A DNA stretch of 64,000 bases from the NCBI GenBank assembly GCA_003290165.1, contig QNQO01000647.1, positions 496,001 to 560,000 of the forward strand. Reading direction: 5' to 3'. The translations under genes were made by a program, and so were the position numbers. The notes under the pieces were generated by a model. It did not search any database and was not told the DNA's origin. It saw only the letters and a list, made by a program, of their open reading frames with translations. Shown here piece by piece: positions 1 to 9,929 of the stretch; positions within the stretch are counted from its first letter, which is position 1; every line of letters begins with the position of its first letter. This DNA comes from Berberis thunbergii. Lineage: Eukaryota > Streptophyta > Magnoliopsida > Ranunculales > Berberidaceae.

Positions 1-1361
1 GAATCATGCAATACATAAACAACTCTCAATTTAAAAAAAAATTTCTTCTATTTTTAAGCCTTTGTTTTTCTTTTCTCCTCAGTGCATATGGGTTTTATGA
101 CGATCCACTGAAACTCAATTTCAGATGCTATTGAAACAGTGAGTTTGTAAAGAACTGTATGCTGGATGATGATGATCCATATTCTAGTTTAGGACTAATT
201 TCATCAAAAGCTACGTACGAGTTTCATGCTCAAGATAAAAAAATAAAATAAAAATAACCAAACCATTGAGACGGTCATGCCGATTAATACAACAAAAGAA
301 ATTTTGCATATTAATTAATGCTAAAAATAACATAAGGAATTGACCATTGAATACTTTCACCATTAATACATTTTGAATTATTTTGAACAAACATAATTGC
401 AAAACAGGTAGCTTGACCATGGAAAACCATAGGTTCCAATTTGGGATTGATCTACATAGGGGCAAGTTGGAGGCCTCACTGAAACTTCAAATTTTCATGC
501 TATTATATAGGTTTTTGCCTCCACACTCTTAGAGTTTGTTGTCATTCCCTTTTTGAAGTAGAAAGCCGGACAATCATTTTCCTAAATTAACCATACACTA
601 AAGTGTTTTCTCTTATAGAGTTTATAAATTTAATTTCACATTTTGAATCTTCCCTCATTGTTGATCTTTTACTTCCAAAGATATTATTATTATTACTTCC
701 ATACATAAATAAAAAAAACAATCATCGAACCCTAATTTCATCAAAAATAAAAGAGAGAGAGAGTACCTGTTCGGTTGCAGTGGCTGATCGATTTTGAAGA
801 TGCCGAGTACTAAGGAGGGAAGACCAGGGAAGGAGGGGAGGAGGGAAGTCGAGGGAGGGAGCAGGGAAAGAGAAGAGAAGCAGGGAAGGAGAAGGAGCAG
901 GGAAGTCGAGTTCGATGTCGATGGTTTGTGGAGGTTTGTGGAGAAGGAGAAGGAGCAGGTTTGTGGAGGGGAGGGAGGATTTTGTTGATGGAAGTCGAGT
1001 GCAGGGAAGGTCGAGCGCCAAAATAGCCCGCCCAATTTTTTTTTTCAGCTTTTCATGTAGCCACGGTTTTGAGCCGTTGCTAATTTTTTTTTGCAACGGT
1101 TTTAAACTGTTGCTAAATATTTTTTTACAACGGTTTTGAGCTGTTGCTAATAATGCCCACGGTTTGGAGCCGTTGCTACTAGTAGCCACAGTTTTTAGCC
1201 GTGCCAAATATACCAACGGTTTTAAGCCGTGGCCAAATTTTTTTTACCCACGGTTTTAAGCCGTTGGTACTTTTAGCTACGGTTTTCAGCCGTGGCAAAT
1301 AAACCAACGGTTTAGAACCGTGGCCAGCTCGGCGTAGCTAAACTGGCCTTTTGGTGTAGTG
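1..1361. mobile_element. CACTA (En/Spm-type) element, one terminal part
   Basis: The right end reads ttttggtgtagtg (ending at 1361), the reverse complement of a CACTACACC-type CACTA terminus. It is preceded by nine subterminal palindromic units (1059-1326), a hallmark of plant CACTA elements. Directly after it the sequence becomes the gag of retroelement A in mid-gene, matching the uninterrupted sister copy B near 58405. The 3-bp duplication would be tta (1362-1364), but its partner is outside the window because no gag or second terminus occurs to the left. Interior sequence 1-1058 is AT-rich and then strongly purine-rich at about 795-1010. The open frames there are low-complexity and no transposase is recognisable. 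How far left the element extends is unknown. Confidence 0.8.
1059..1326. repeat. CACTA subterminal palindromic repeats, nine units
   Basis: Nine short palindromes of the form CCAACGGtttt..CCGTTGG or GCCACGGtttt..CCGTGGC start near 1059, 1092, 1129, 1157, 1184, 1213, 1247, 1276 and 1304. T-rich spacers separate them and the spacing is about 30 bp. In CACTA elements such subterminal repeats bind the element-encoded regulator; that role is inferred here. Confidence 0.85.
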
Positions 1362-1930
1362 TTAGGGATGCCCATAGATATATCACTCTAGACGAGATGC
1401 TGGCCTCTAAAAGGGAAGCGAAGTCAAAGAAGAAACCCTCTGTCCCCAAGGACAAGAAAGAGGGGAATAAGAAAGAAGATGATGACTGGAACAAGAGGAA
1501 GCACGTTGATAGCAAGACCGACTCGGGCCGCACAAGGCAGGACAGGGCTTCTACTTATGTCGAGTCCAAAATTTTCACCCCTCTCAATACCAGTCTGTCC
1601 GACATCCTTGATTCAATCAGGGATTGGGAAAAACTAAATTGGTCGTCTAAGCAGCCAGGAGACCTCGCTCGTTGAAACAACAAATACTGTGCCTACAACA
1701 AGGAAGGCGGACACGATACTGAGGATTGCAAAAACCTCATAGGAGAAGTCAAGTACTTGATCAGGAAAGGCAAGCTCAAGGAGTTCCTAGGCTTGGAGCA
1801 AACACTGTCAAGGAGATTGAAAAATAAGCTTCTGACATCATTTATGTCCTCCATGGGGTCGGTCCCGAAGGAGAGCAATCTAACAGGTTCCATAAAAGGA
1901 CGCTGATCGAGATGCAAACACCATCTCAGT
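1362..1930 (+). pseudogene. gag C-terminal part of element A, with zinc-knuckle motif
   Basis: This encodes the rear of a Ty3/gypsy Gag, the structural protein that packages element RNA in cytoplasmic particles. The readable frame 1397-1675 has a lysine-rich linker (EAKSKKKPSVPKDKKEG) and ends at an in-frame TGA (1674-1676). The next codons give a zinc-knuckle variant, CAYNKEGGHDTEDC, followed by LIRKGKLKEFLG. The pattern is C-x2-N/H-x4-H-x4-C, with the second metal ligand of the normal CCHC replaced by N here and by H in sister copies. The N-terminal half is cut off by the CACTA insertion. It matches B at 58405-58840 closely in translation. It is a dead copy; the family assignment is secure, the exact clade (Tat-like) is inferred. 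Confidence 0.8.
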
Positions 1931-2033
1931 GTGAGGACCGACAGGTGCAACATGCACGAGTTCACAGCCGATCCCACCACTGACGTTTACGAAAAGGGAT
2001 CTCCAGGGGGTACATTCTCCTCACAATGGTGCC

Positions 2034-2450
2034 ATGGTAATCTTTGTCCTCATCGCCAAGTGGGAGGTAAAGAGGGCCTTGGTGGATACAGGAAGCTCAC
2101 TCAATGTCTTGTTTCTCAATGCATTCCGCAACATGCAGCTACAAAAGAAAGACTTAACCCCCGCCACCCAACCCATGGTCGGATTCAGTGGAGAGAAGTC
2201 TTCCCCATCTGGAAGATCGGTCTAATGGTGGAGGTGGAAGAGCCACAATTGGGGAAGTACATTGTCTAAGAATTTATGGTGGTTGACACTCCGTCTACCT
2301 ACAACATTATTCTGGGAAGGTCGTGGCTTCATCATATGGAGGCAATAGTTTCCCCTCTGCACCAATGCATAAAATATATAGCCAACCAGACCCAATAAAC
2401 TATCCGAGGAGATCAACCTGCAGCAAGAGACTGCCACTATGCAACCCTGA
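2034..2450 (+). pseudogene. Retropepsin-like aspartic protease of element A
   Basis: This would cut the Gag polyprotein. The frame 2034-2225 contains the active-site segment ALVDTGSSLNVLF, the canonical D-T-G triad with a hydrophobic flank. After a frame change, 2270-2380 reads VDTPSTYNIILGRSWLHHM, the flap/ILGR segment typical of plant Ty3/gypsy proteases. A short downstream tail has the family-typical GDQPAARDCHYATLK. There is no reverse transcriptase after it; the coding signal ends near 2800. Of the four copies of this protease in the window it is the only one keeping an intact D-T-G. Frameshifts make it non-functional. Confidence 0.8.
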
Positions 2451-2902
2451 AACATTTTAAATGTTGCCAAATGTAGCTTGGGCTTGTGAAACAAACATGT
2501 TAGGCATTAGGCCTAAACATCATAGGAGAATCACTTTGCGAGGGCAGAAGAGTCCTGACAACCAAACTACAACGTACCAGACCAATAAAGAGCTAAGTAA
2601 AAATATTTTAGCAAACGCGCACCTACATCAAGTGTTGATAATCAGCAAGGAACTGCCCCCAACACGAAGTCCACTGTTCAGTAACTTTGCTAGCTTTGGC
2701 AAAACAAGACACTTCGCTAGCTTTGGAAAAACAAGACACTTCGCTAGAGGGACTATGCAATACGAGCCTGGACCATATGCTCCTCCTTCAGGGTTGGGTT
2801 AGCTTAGTCTTTGCTCAAAGTTAAATTATTTTGTTGCTTTGATTTTGTTTTTTGTTTTTCATTTCAGGTTAGAAGAATTGATTGTACCAGACACATTCCA
2901 GA

Positions 2903-2920
2903 AATAAAACAAATTTTATT
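2903..2920. terminator. Overlapping sense and antisense poly(A) signals (element A)
   Basis: AATAAA lies on the plus strand at 2903-2908 and TTTATT (AATAAA on the minus strand) at 2915-2920, 12 bp apart. The same pair recurs in element B at 59925-59942. It sits between the end of gag-protease (sense) and the end of the short antisense frame, as expected for a shared convergent terminator. Function is inferred. Confidence 0.45.
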
Positions 2921-2959
2921 GATTGCAATGAAAGTTATTACAAAGCTTGTTGACCAACT

Positions 2960-3612
2960 AATACAAAAGTTTAAACATTAAAGTATCTAAGTTTGACGCA
3001 GGTCTCTATTCACTGAAACAAGCGTAAGAATTCCACTACGCCAATCTGCCTCCAGAAGAGAAAGTGGTGAAAGTAGAGTGTCTGAAAAGGAAGCCGAAAG
3101 AACGCACTCAATTCATTGCTCTGTCGAATCACCTTACAATGATGATTTGGAGGTAGCAACATGAACCTCGAAACAAAGTGCAGATATCTTTGCTCCGCCA
3201 ACCCACCTTGCGAAAAGGATCTGGAACTGGAGCAGAAGAAGGCAGACGATGATGCCTCTTAAGAGAGGAGTGCCTGCTTTGCTGTGAAGTGATTAGCCAA
3301 GAACGAAGGTTGCATCCCTCAGAGCTCCGCCTCATCAATCTTCCTTTTAGTTGTGGAATCACACTTGAAACGCTAGAAAATGGAAGACAAACTCGTTCCT
3401 TGAGGAAGAGTCTGTACTTCTTCTTCGCAATATAAGAAGATATTACAAGATCTCATGGGATCAATCAGATGCCCACCCAGATCAGGTGGCAGCACATAAT
3501 AGCAAGTCTTATTAAAACTCATCGTCGTAAATGTCAGAACATTCGAAGACTCCAGTGAGGGAGATCTTCTTTCAGCCTTTAGAAAATTCGAAGCAAATTC
3601 TCTGGTAAGATG
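2960..3612 (-). pseudogene. Second antisense frame of element A (unknown protein)
   Basis: Read on the minus strand from about 3612, the frame gives ERRSPSLESSNVLTF, then CYYVLPPDLGGHLIDPMR, then NIFLYCEEEVQTLPQG, and stops at 3373-3375. B (60694-60317) and D2 (20857-20612) hold the same protein-like pattern, with SNVLTF and HCEEE conserved and no frame-breaking indels. Further downstream, to about 2960, a second open stretch with CKVIRQSNELSA is also shared with B. No conserved ATG starts the frame; an in-frame TAA lies just upstream in all three copies, so it may be a downstream exon or use another start. I do not recognise the family. A TATA-like box lies about 65-80 bp upstream. It could instead be conserved untranslated DNA. 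Confidence 0.4.
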
Positions 3613-3671
3613 CTTTTAATTAACATGTTCTACTATTCTCATTGCAGTACTTGAACAAAGATCGATCAGCC

Positions 3672-3679
3672 TATATATA
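3672..3679 (-). promoter_or_regulatory. TATA-like box ahead of the second antisense frame (A)
   Basis: TATATATA at this position lies about 60-80 bp upstream (minus strand) of the antisense frame. B has TTATATA at 60777-60783 and D2 has TTATATAG around 20936-20942 at the same relative place, and the flanking 200-250 bp are also similar in the three copies. Promoter function is inferred. Confidence 0.4.
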
Positions 3680-4199
3680 GGCGTGCTGGTTTACGAAGCA
3701 TCGCTAGCCAATAGTTAATTCAAAATTAATGTCGTAAGGGAAATCGGAAAACGTCGTTTCCAATTGCAACTGCACGAGTTCACATACTTCGAATTAATGA
3801 CCCTGCATGCAGCCCCATTAACTAGGGTGAGTAATCGACATTGAACCGTCTGGCAATATGCACCGTATCCTTGGCATGTTGATCTTCAATTTTTTTTTCT
3901 AATTGGGCTCAAGCTTATGCCCTGCTAGATTTAGCCTAGGACATGCAAAGTAACAAACAACAAAGGCCTTAAGTGCCCATGGAATAAGGAGCACGTCTAC
4001 AGAGTATTATTAGTAAATCCAAGGCATCATCCCTATTGTTATTCCGCTGTTGTTCATTAAAGCCGACCAATCTATTATTAATCCGATCAATCGATCCGAC
4101 TCTCAAATTAGATCGCTAGGCAAATTAAGTAAGTCAGGAAACCCAAGTCAAACGTACACGCCCAATATCTTATTCTGATAAAATCTTAGTCAGTTTCGA

Positions 4200-5265
4200 C
4201 TGATTACAATAGCTTCTGGTCCGCTCTAACACCTAGCCCACCAAAAGCAGACGACGATGGGTTAGAAAGTGGTAGCTTAGTCAGCGTTTTTAATACCTGA
4301 CCACGATGGCTTGCCAGGGACCATTGTCCATATGGAGATAATGGTCGCCTAACCTAACCAAAACTTAATTGGATTTGACCTATGACGATAGCTTCTGCTA
4401 TGCTATAACGCCCCGTTTGTTATACGGGCGCCAACGGTTTAGAGAGTGGCACCTAAGTCAACGCTCTAATGCATGATCGAGACGACTTACTAGGGATCAT
4501 TGTCCCAACTTGGGCAATAGTGACCGAACCCGACCAAAGCTTAGTTGGTGACGACCAATGATGATGGTTTCTGGTCTGCTTGAAGCCTAGTCCGCCAATA
4601 ACAGATTTTGACGACTTAGAAAGTGAGAGTATAGTCAACACTCTCGACGTCTGATTAAGATGGGTTGATAGGGTTCACTACTCGTACGCAGACAATGATT
4701 GTTGAACCCCGACCAAAGCTTAATTAGTGGTCGCTGATGACGATGGCTTGTGGTATGCTTGAAGCCTAGTTCATTGCATACGGATTCCAATGGCCTAGAA
4801 AGTAGGAGTTTAGTCAGCGCAGTGATGCCTGGCCGTGATGGCTTGTCAGAGATCATGGACCAACTATAGACAATGATTGCCGAACCCTGCCAGAGCTAAG
4901 TCAGAATGATTGACGATGATAACTTTTGGCTCGCTCCAAGTCCTAGTCTGCCAAAAGCCGATCAAGGTGGGTTGGAAAGCAGGAGTCTAGTCAGTGCCGT
5001 CAATGCATGATTAAGATGACTTGCTAGGGACCACCATGGTTGCCGAACCTGACCCCGGTTTATTCATTTATAATTGGCGATAACAACCACAGGTCCAACT
5101 AAGCCTATTCCACGAATAACACGTACAAACGAATCAAAAGTTCGATCAGAGCTCTGGATGCTTGACTCAGACAACTCACGATGACTACTGTTTGATCATC
5201 TACAATGTTGCACGTGCTGGGACCACAGTCTGACTAACTACTAGTTCAACATACAACCAAGCCAC
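4200..5265 (+). repeat. Tandem array, about 177-bp unit, five clear copies plus a worn sixth (A)
   Basis: The anchor 'atagcttctggt..gc' or variants recurs near 4209, 4388, 4564, 4743 and 4919, with a worn sixth copy from about 5090; spacing is 176-179 bp. Each unit also holds a segment like gaccaaagcttagttggt, giving a recurrent AAGCTT, and a 'gacttgctagggaccat' segment. The same array, with the same number of units, lies in B at 61280-62200, so it was present before the two copies separated. It lies between the antisense frame at 2960-3612 and aORF. Confidence 0.85.
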
Positions 5266-5519
5266 TAGACAAAGGGTGAATTACACTCCTCGATCTTTAA
5301 AATGATCCTCACCGGAATTGCACGAACTAACACAGCACAAGGAGTCAGAACTCTCTTCAGCAGATCAACGTAAAGCTTCTCGACCTAGCAGAGCCCCTCG
5401 TTTGACAATTAATGTCGAAATAAGACAAAACTGGTAAAAGCTAGTAGAAAAGCAAAAAAAAATGAACATGTACAAAATACTATTTATTTGCTAGCCAAAA
5501 ATAAAATACAAGGTTCACT

Positions 5520-7985
5520 CCTCATCACGAGGAGAGTTAGATACAACAAAGACAAACTTAGCAGGGAAAAAATAGGAGACACATCTGTATGTGCTGCCTC
5601 TCGATCTCCCTCATCAGGGTCATTTCTTATCCGAATGAATTGGAGGCAACTCTAAACTCTGTGTATACATTCTCTTTAATAGGAGAGATCCCAGTCGGAA
5701 TGCTCCTCCTTCATCAAATGCAATAACTCCAACCTTCCATGTACTACTCTACTAAACTCAAACGTGCCCTGGGCCTTGAGAAGTTTCCCCTCACGCACCC
5801 TTGATTCAACATGCTTTTGCTCTAGCCGCTCCAGCTTGCCTGACAAGTTTTCAGTCTTGGACTGCTAAGAACCCAACTTATTATTAACAGTACTTAGCTC
5901 ATTCTGTGCCAGAAGAAGCTGCACTTCAGCAGTCCGCACACTCTTGGCATTAAAATCAACATCAACCTCCTATTGCTGACATCAAACAATCCATTCAGAC
6001 TCCTTCTTGACCCTCTCAGTGTGCAGAGTCTGCAGTTCAGCCTACACTCCAGCCATAGTCTCGTGGGCAAGCTGCAAATCACGACATACAAGGTTCAATT
6101 CATTCTTGAATCGATCCCTCGCGAACACTGCCCCCGCCAATTTAAATTCAAGCGTTTCCAAGCAAACCATCTGAGCCTTCGACCTTATGCACCAAGACTC
6201 CGCTCCAGTATCTGAGTAATCTTCAAGTTGCTTCTTCAATGACTCAATCTCATAAAAAGCGCCAGAGTATTACTTTTGCAAGTTTGCAGAGATTTGCTCC
6301 ATAGTATACACTTTCTCACAAGCGGCCTAACCTTCAGTTCCAGCTGCGGCCATTTGATTCAGGTATATCATCCCCAACACGAGATGTTTCTTCCCTTAAT
6401 CCATTCGTTCTCCCAGCGTCTCTCCCATTGGCTCCAAAGCACAGTTCGCCAGCCAATCATTCCACCTACTAATATGCTTTCTTGAAGTGTAAGAAATGCC
6501 AACCTCCTGATGCCAAGCTTGATTCTTCATCCTTACTACGTCTAGAGCAAACAGACCGATCTGCACATTCGAATGGAAATTCTTTGGGACTGCAATCACC
6601 CCAGCACCGCCCTTGACTGCCTTCATTTCATCAGGGCCCTCGTCGACAACTTTCCTTTTGCCCGCAACAGTCGGCTCTCTTTCACCCATCGAAACGAGAT
6701 ATTCCTTAGACACATCGTCAATTCAATATGGGGATAGAAACGAGATGGAGGACAATACGGGTGCAATGCGAAGGGGACCATTCACCACGAGGTCAACGAC
6801 CGAACAACTCTTCAACAGGTTCACAATCTAGAGAAGGGAGGAGCTCAAAGTCTTTTATTGGAAAGGGATGAGCATGCCTCCAACAACATTTTGTTCAGAA
6901 CCTCTACCTGTTTTGTGCTCAGTTTGGTTACGTCCTCCCTGCCCACCATTTGCGGATACTCCCACTCCAAGTTAGGAAGGGAAATAAGGGCCTCAACTTG
7001 AGCCTTATGCCTCTAGAAAACAGCAGTCTCCGCCCTAGAAGGCGAATAAAACACTTGCCCGATAGCATCACGTCCCTCAGACGACACCAAGCGCTTGCAG
7101 ACAAGTCTAAACAAAGCACATAGCCCCGTCAGACGCATAGGAGAAAGAAGCGCCTCATCTATTTATGCCCTTATTGAAGGGCTTTGAACCTCAATCTTGG
7201 GAAGTTTCCTCTTCCTCGAAACAGACACACCTTTGAAACCCTAAAGTGAGTGGGAACCTCATCTCAGTGACCCCACAGCCTGCTGCGCTTGAGACATTAG
7301 AAGACTCAATGACGTCTTCCATTCGCAAATGAGGCATGTCGCGAAACGCATCCAGAGTTTCTTTATCTTCAGCAAAATGTGGTGAAGTTCAAAATTTCCC
7401 TACGAAAAGCGCAAAGGTCAATCTGACATGTAGTTAACATAAGTCAGACAAGAAAACTTACTCAGTCGTTTGAATTCCCACTCGACCGAATGACTAGCAA
7501 GTTCAAAATATTGCGAGTCATGAAGCAAAACTTCTGCCATGATTTAAAATCATCAAGCAGTTTGCCAAAGAGTCGGGCAATGTCAGCACACACATTGTGT
7601 TCATTATCCGAGGGGGAAGTAAGCAGTTGGATTGCCCTCGAAGATACTCAAACACTAGTGTCTTTAGGCCTAATCATAATGGCAATCACAGTCTTATAGC
7701 CATTCGACACCAGTTGAGCGGGTGCAATGCCGAGGTGCGCCAAGAACTCCCAAATCTTCTTGATAACAGGGAATTTGATACCCGATTGAAGCATACCTCA
7801 GTAAAAATAGATAAACCCCTTAGGAGGGGACATTGGCGTCAGACTGGCATCCATAGTACAGAGCACCAGATCATCAGGGATCACGTATGTTCTATAAAGG
7901 ACTTCCATATCCGATTTGGAGAGCAACTTCTCCTCAAAGAACTTGCAACCTTAGTGAACAGTTCACCGAAAAGCTGATTCTGGCC
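5520..7985 (-). pseudogene. Antisense ORF (aORF) of element A, putative gypsy-type transposon protein
   Basis: Read right to left, the N-terminal domain (about 7980-7600) gives FEEKLLSKSDM, then GMLQSGIKFPV, IWEFLAHLGIAPAQL and NGYKTVIAIM, with one TGA inside. D2 (22153-21575) has the same string of motifs. Next comes an acidic linker and a basic SRKRK stretch near 7220 that could act in nuclear import, then a region with KRKVVDEG and a coiled-coil-like C-terminal half (6240-5520, ends near 5522). This domain order matches the antisense proteins of Tat-type elements often annotated 'putative gypsy type transposon' (Pfam PF04195, recalled). Their function is unknown. Several stops and frameshifts make this copy a pseudogene. 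Confidence 0.65.
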
Positions 7986-8320
7986 TGCTATGAAAGATAG
8001 TACATGCTTTCGAATACGAAAGCTGAGCAAAGTAAAAAACACATAATGCAGTACGACAAAATAGAGTCTCTAAGATCGAAAGAGTTAAAAAAGCCAAACT
8101 CCACAGAGATGAAATCTATATAGAAAACAGAATTCCCACCTTTCTTTCTATCGAGCAGTAGAATTCTCACCTTTCTTTCTTTTGAGCAGCAGAACTCTTG
8201 CCTTTCTTTCTTTCAAGCAGACGCAAGTCCAATTAATGAAACTCATCGTTCGAGGAAACAACTCATAGTCAACCATCATGACTGCACAATTACTCCCCCG
8301 ATAAGATGGCCTACCAACTC

Positions 8321-8332
8321 AGGGAGAGTAGC
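8321..8332 (+). promoter_or_regulatory. Polypurine tract of element A
   Basis: Purine-rich agggagagtagc directly precedes the 3' LTR. D2 has ggggggagtagc in the same position (22379-22390). It would prime plus-strand DNA synthesis. Confidence 0.7.
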
Positions 8333-8998
8333 TGATGATACATCAAACCACCATTCGATCATCATCGTATGCGTATCATGATAATCTCGTTAACAAAATA
8401 AACTGGCCTGATGGCATGCTCAATTAGCATTAAGCCCACTATTAGCAGATTCCAAAATGCTGGACCCGAATCGCAGCGCCTTAATAAGCCCATATGTCAA
8501 ATGGTCAAGCCCAATACTCGTAAGCCCTGATAAGGCAAGTATATGGGAAATCGACCCAAGACAGGCATGTCAGCAATACATCAATTTTGACTAGGAAACA
8601 AATACTAGAGTATAAGTCGGGCAAGGAAACTTCCTTGCATAGAGAATGCTCAAAACGGGAAACCTTTCCCGTAGATCTAGGAGCACAAGTCGTGTAGGGA
8701 AACTCCTCCACAAGGACAACCCCCGAACAAGAAAGGATCTTTAGCAAAATCTCTTTCCCTAAACTACGCCACCAAAGGCCTAACCAAACAAAGACTCTCA
8801 CACTATAAAAGGGAGATAAGGTCAATGAACTAAGGTACACTACAAAAACCTAATTTACAACTTTAAGTCTCTCCAAAGCCATATCTAACTTAAGCATCGG
8901 AGTGCCATTGATTGCCACACGGTGGTCTTCGGCTCACGTGTGCTACTTGTGCAGGTCTAGGTAAAGGCGATGAAGAAGAGCAGGAATCAACTACATCA
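8333..8998 (+). repeat. 3' LTR of element A (666 bp)
   Basis: The LTR runs from TGATGATACATCA to ..CTACATCA, with TG..CA ends. It is clearly similar to the 5' LTR of B (56287-56985) along its length. A promoter-type TATAAAA lies at 8804-8810, followed by 'gggagataagg' and the shared 'cttgtgcaggtc' near the 3' end. Confidence 0.9.
8804..8810 (+). promoter_or_regulatory. LTR TATA box (element A)
   Basis: TATAAAA is in the same place relative to the LTR end as TATAAAA at 56794 (B) and TATAAATA at 10413, 17345 and 22872 (D1, D2). It marks the U3/R part of the LTR. Confidence 0.7.
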
Positions 8999-9929
8999 AA
9001 TATGATCCAAGAGCATCTCCAACTATACTATATATATATAACTTGGATGAATAGATGTTGAGCTATATATGACAAAAAGTTATACATCCAATGGGATCCC
9101 ACAGGCAAATTGCACATATAATGTATTTTTAAAATTTTAGGTCATAATGAAGTAATGTGATTTCTAGAAAAATGACCATTTTTTTACAAAATAGTTTTTT
9201 TTTAGTTATCAAAATTATTTTAAAATTCGAAATATTTAATTTTCATCATTAAAATGTTGTTATACAAGTGATTCTTATGCAATATGTAGTTTGTCTTGTG
9301 GGACTACATGTAGTATGTAAGAGTTTAAAATGTTTAAATTATAATGATGACTTCGCTTATAACACAAATTTTTACACTTTTTCTTTATACAATGAAATAT
9401 TTCTTAAAATCAACTTATCGAAATTACCTCGAAAACCAAATCACAATCCTTGGTCATAACCTATGAGATGCCACCTGACTCAAAATCCGCCATGAATACA
9501 CTATTTACTAGTTTCAACGGGTAAAATTACTGTATTTAAGGTTAAATAATGGGATGTTTAGACTTTAGATCTCGTCATTTGTACCAGTAAATGGTTTGGG
9601 TCATCCATTTGTCCATGTTAGAGTTTGGATCTTTAACCACATTGACTTGAATTTCCATGCATCTTTTGTTCTTGCAAAAAACACATTTACACCTTAACTA
9701 AGTTGTCTCAGTCAAATGAGGAGTTAAGTTATTCTTTACTAGGATGTCGATGCACTGTACGTGCATGAATATTCAATATTTTTTTATTTTATTACAACAA
9801 TTAAATAATAAGCAAAATTATTATTGAATTTCTAAACAAAATAGTTATATATAACTTTTAGGGCCAATGTATAATTTATAAATAAATAATGAGATTCAAA
9901 TAATTTATGTTAGAGACATAGGCATAAGT
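8999..9929. other. AT-rich spacer between elements A and D1
   Basis: No gene is recognised. It starts with a (TA)n stretch near 9030-9042 beside 'gagcatctccaac', a motif seen at the ends of some plant MITEs, but no matching inverted end was found. The rest is AT-rich intergenic sequence. Confidence 0.6.

Larger units (their letters stand above)
1362..8998 (+). mobile_element. Retroelement A: pol-less Tat-like Ty3/gypsy element, 3' LTR end
   Basis: This is a gag-protease LTR element without reverse transcriptase or integrase. From left to right: gag C-terminus (1362-1930), protease (2034-2450), overlapping poly(A) signals (2903-2920), short antisense frame (3373-3612) with TATA-like box (3672-3679), tandem array (4200-5265), antisense aORF (5520-7985), polypurine tract and 3' LTR (8333-8998). 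Element B (56287-64000) has the same order and can be followed alongside it over nearly its whole length. The 5' LTR and gag N-terminus must lie left of the CACTA insertion. The base run after the LTR is aatat, whose partner duplication is not visible. Confidence 0.85.

Noticed and set aside
655..1216. Overlapping open frames of 126 and 164 codons on the minus strand
   Set aside because: They arise from purine-rich low-complexity DNA and run into the CACTA palindromes; the proteins are S/L/P-rich with no domain.
9010..9125. Possible MITE with gagcatctccaac start
   Set aside because: No complementary end within reach; the motif alone is too common.
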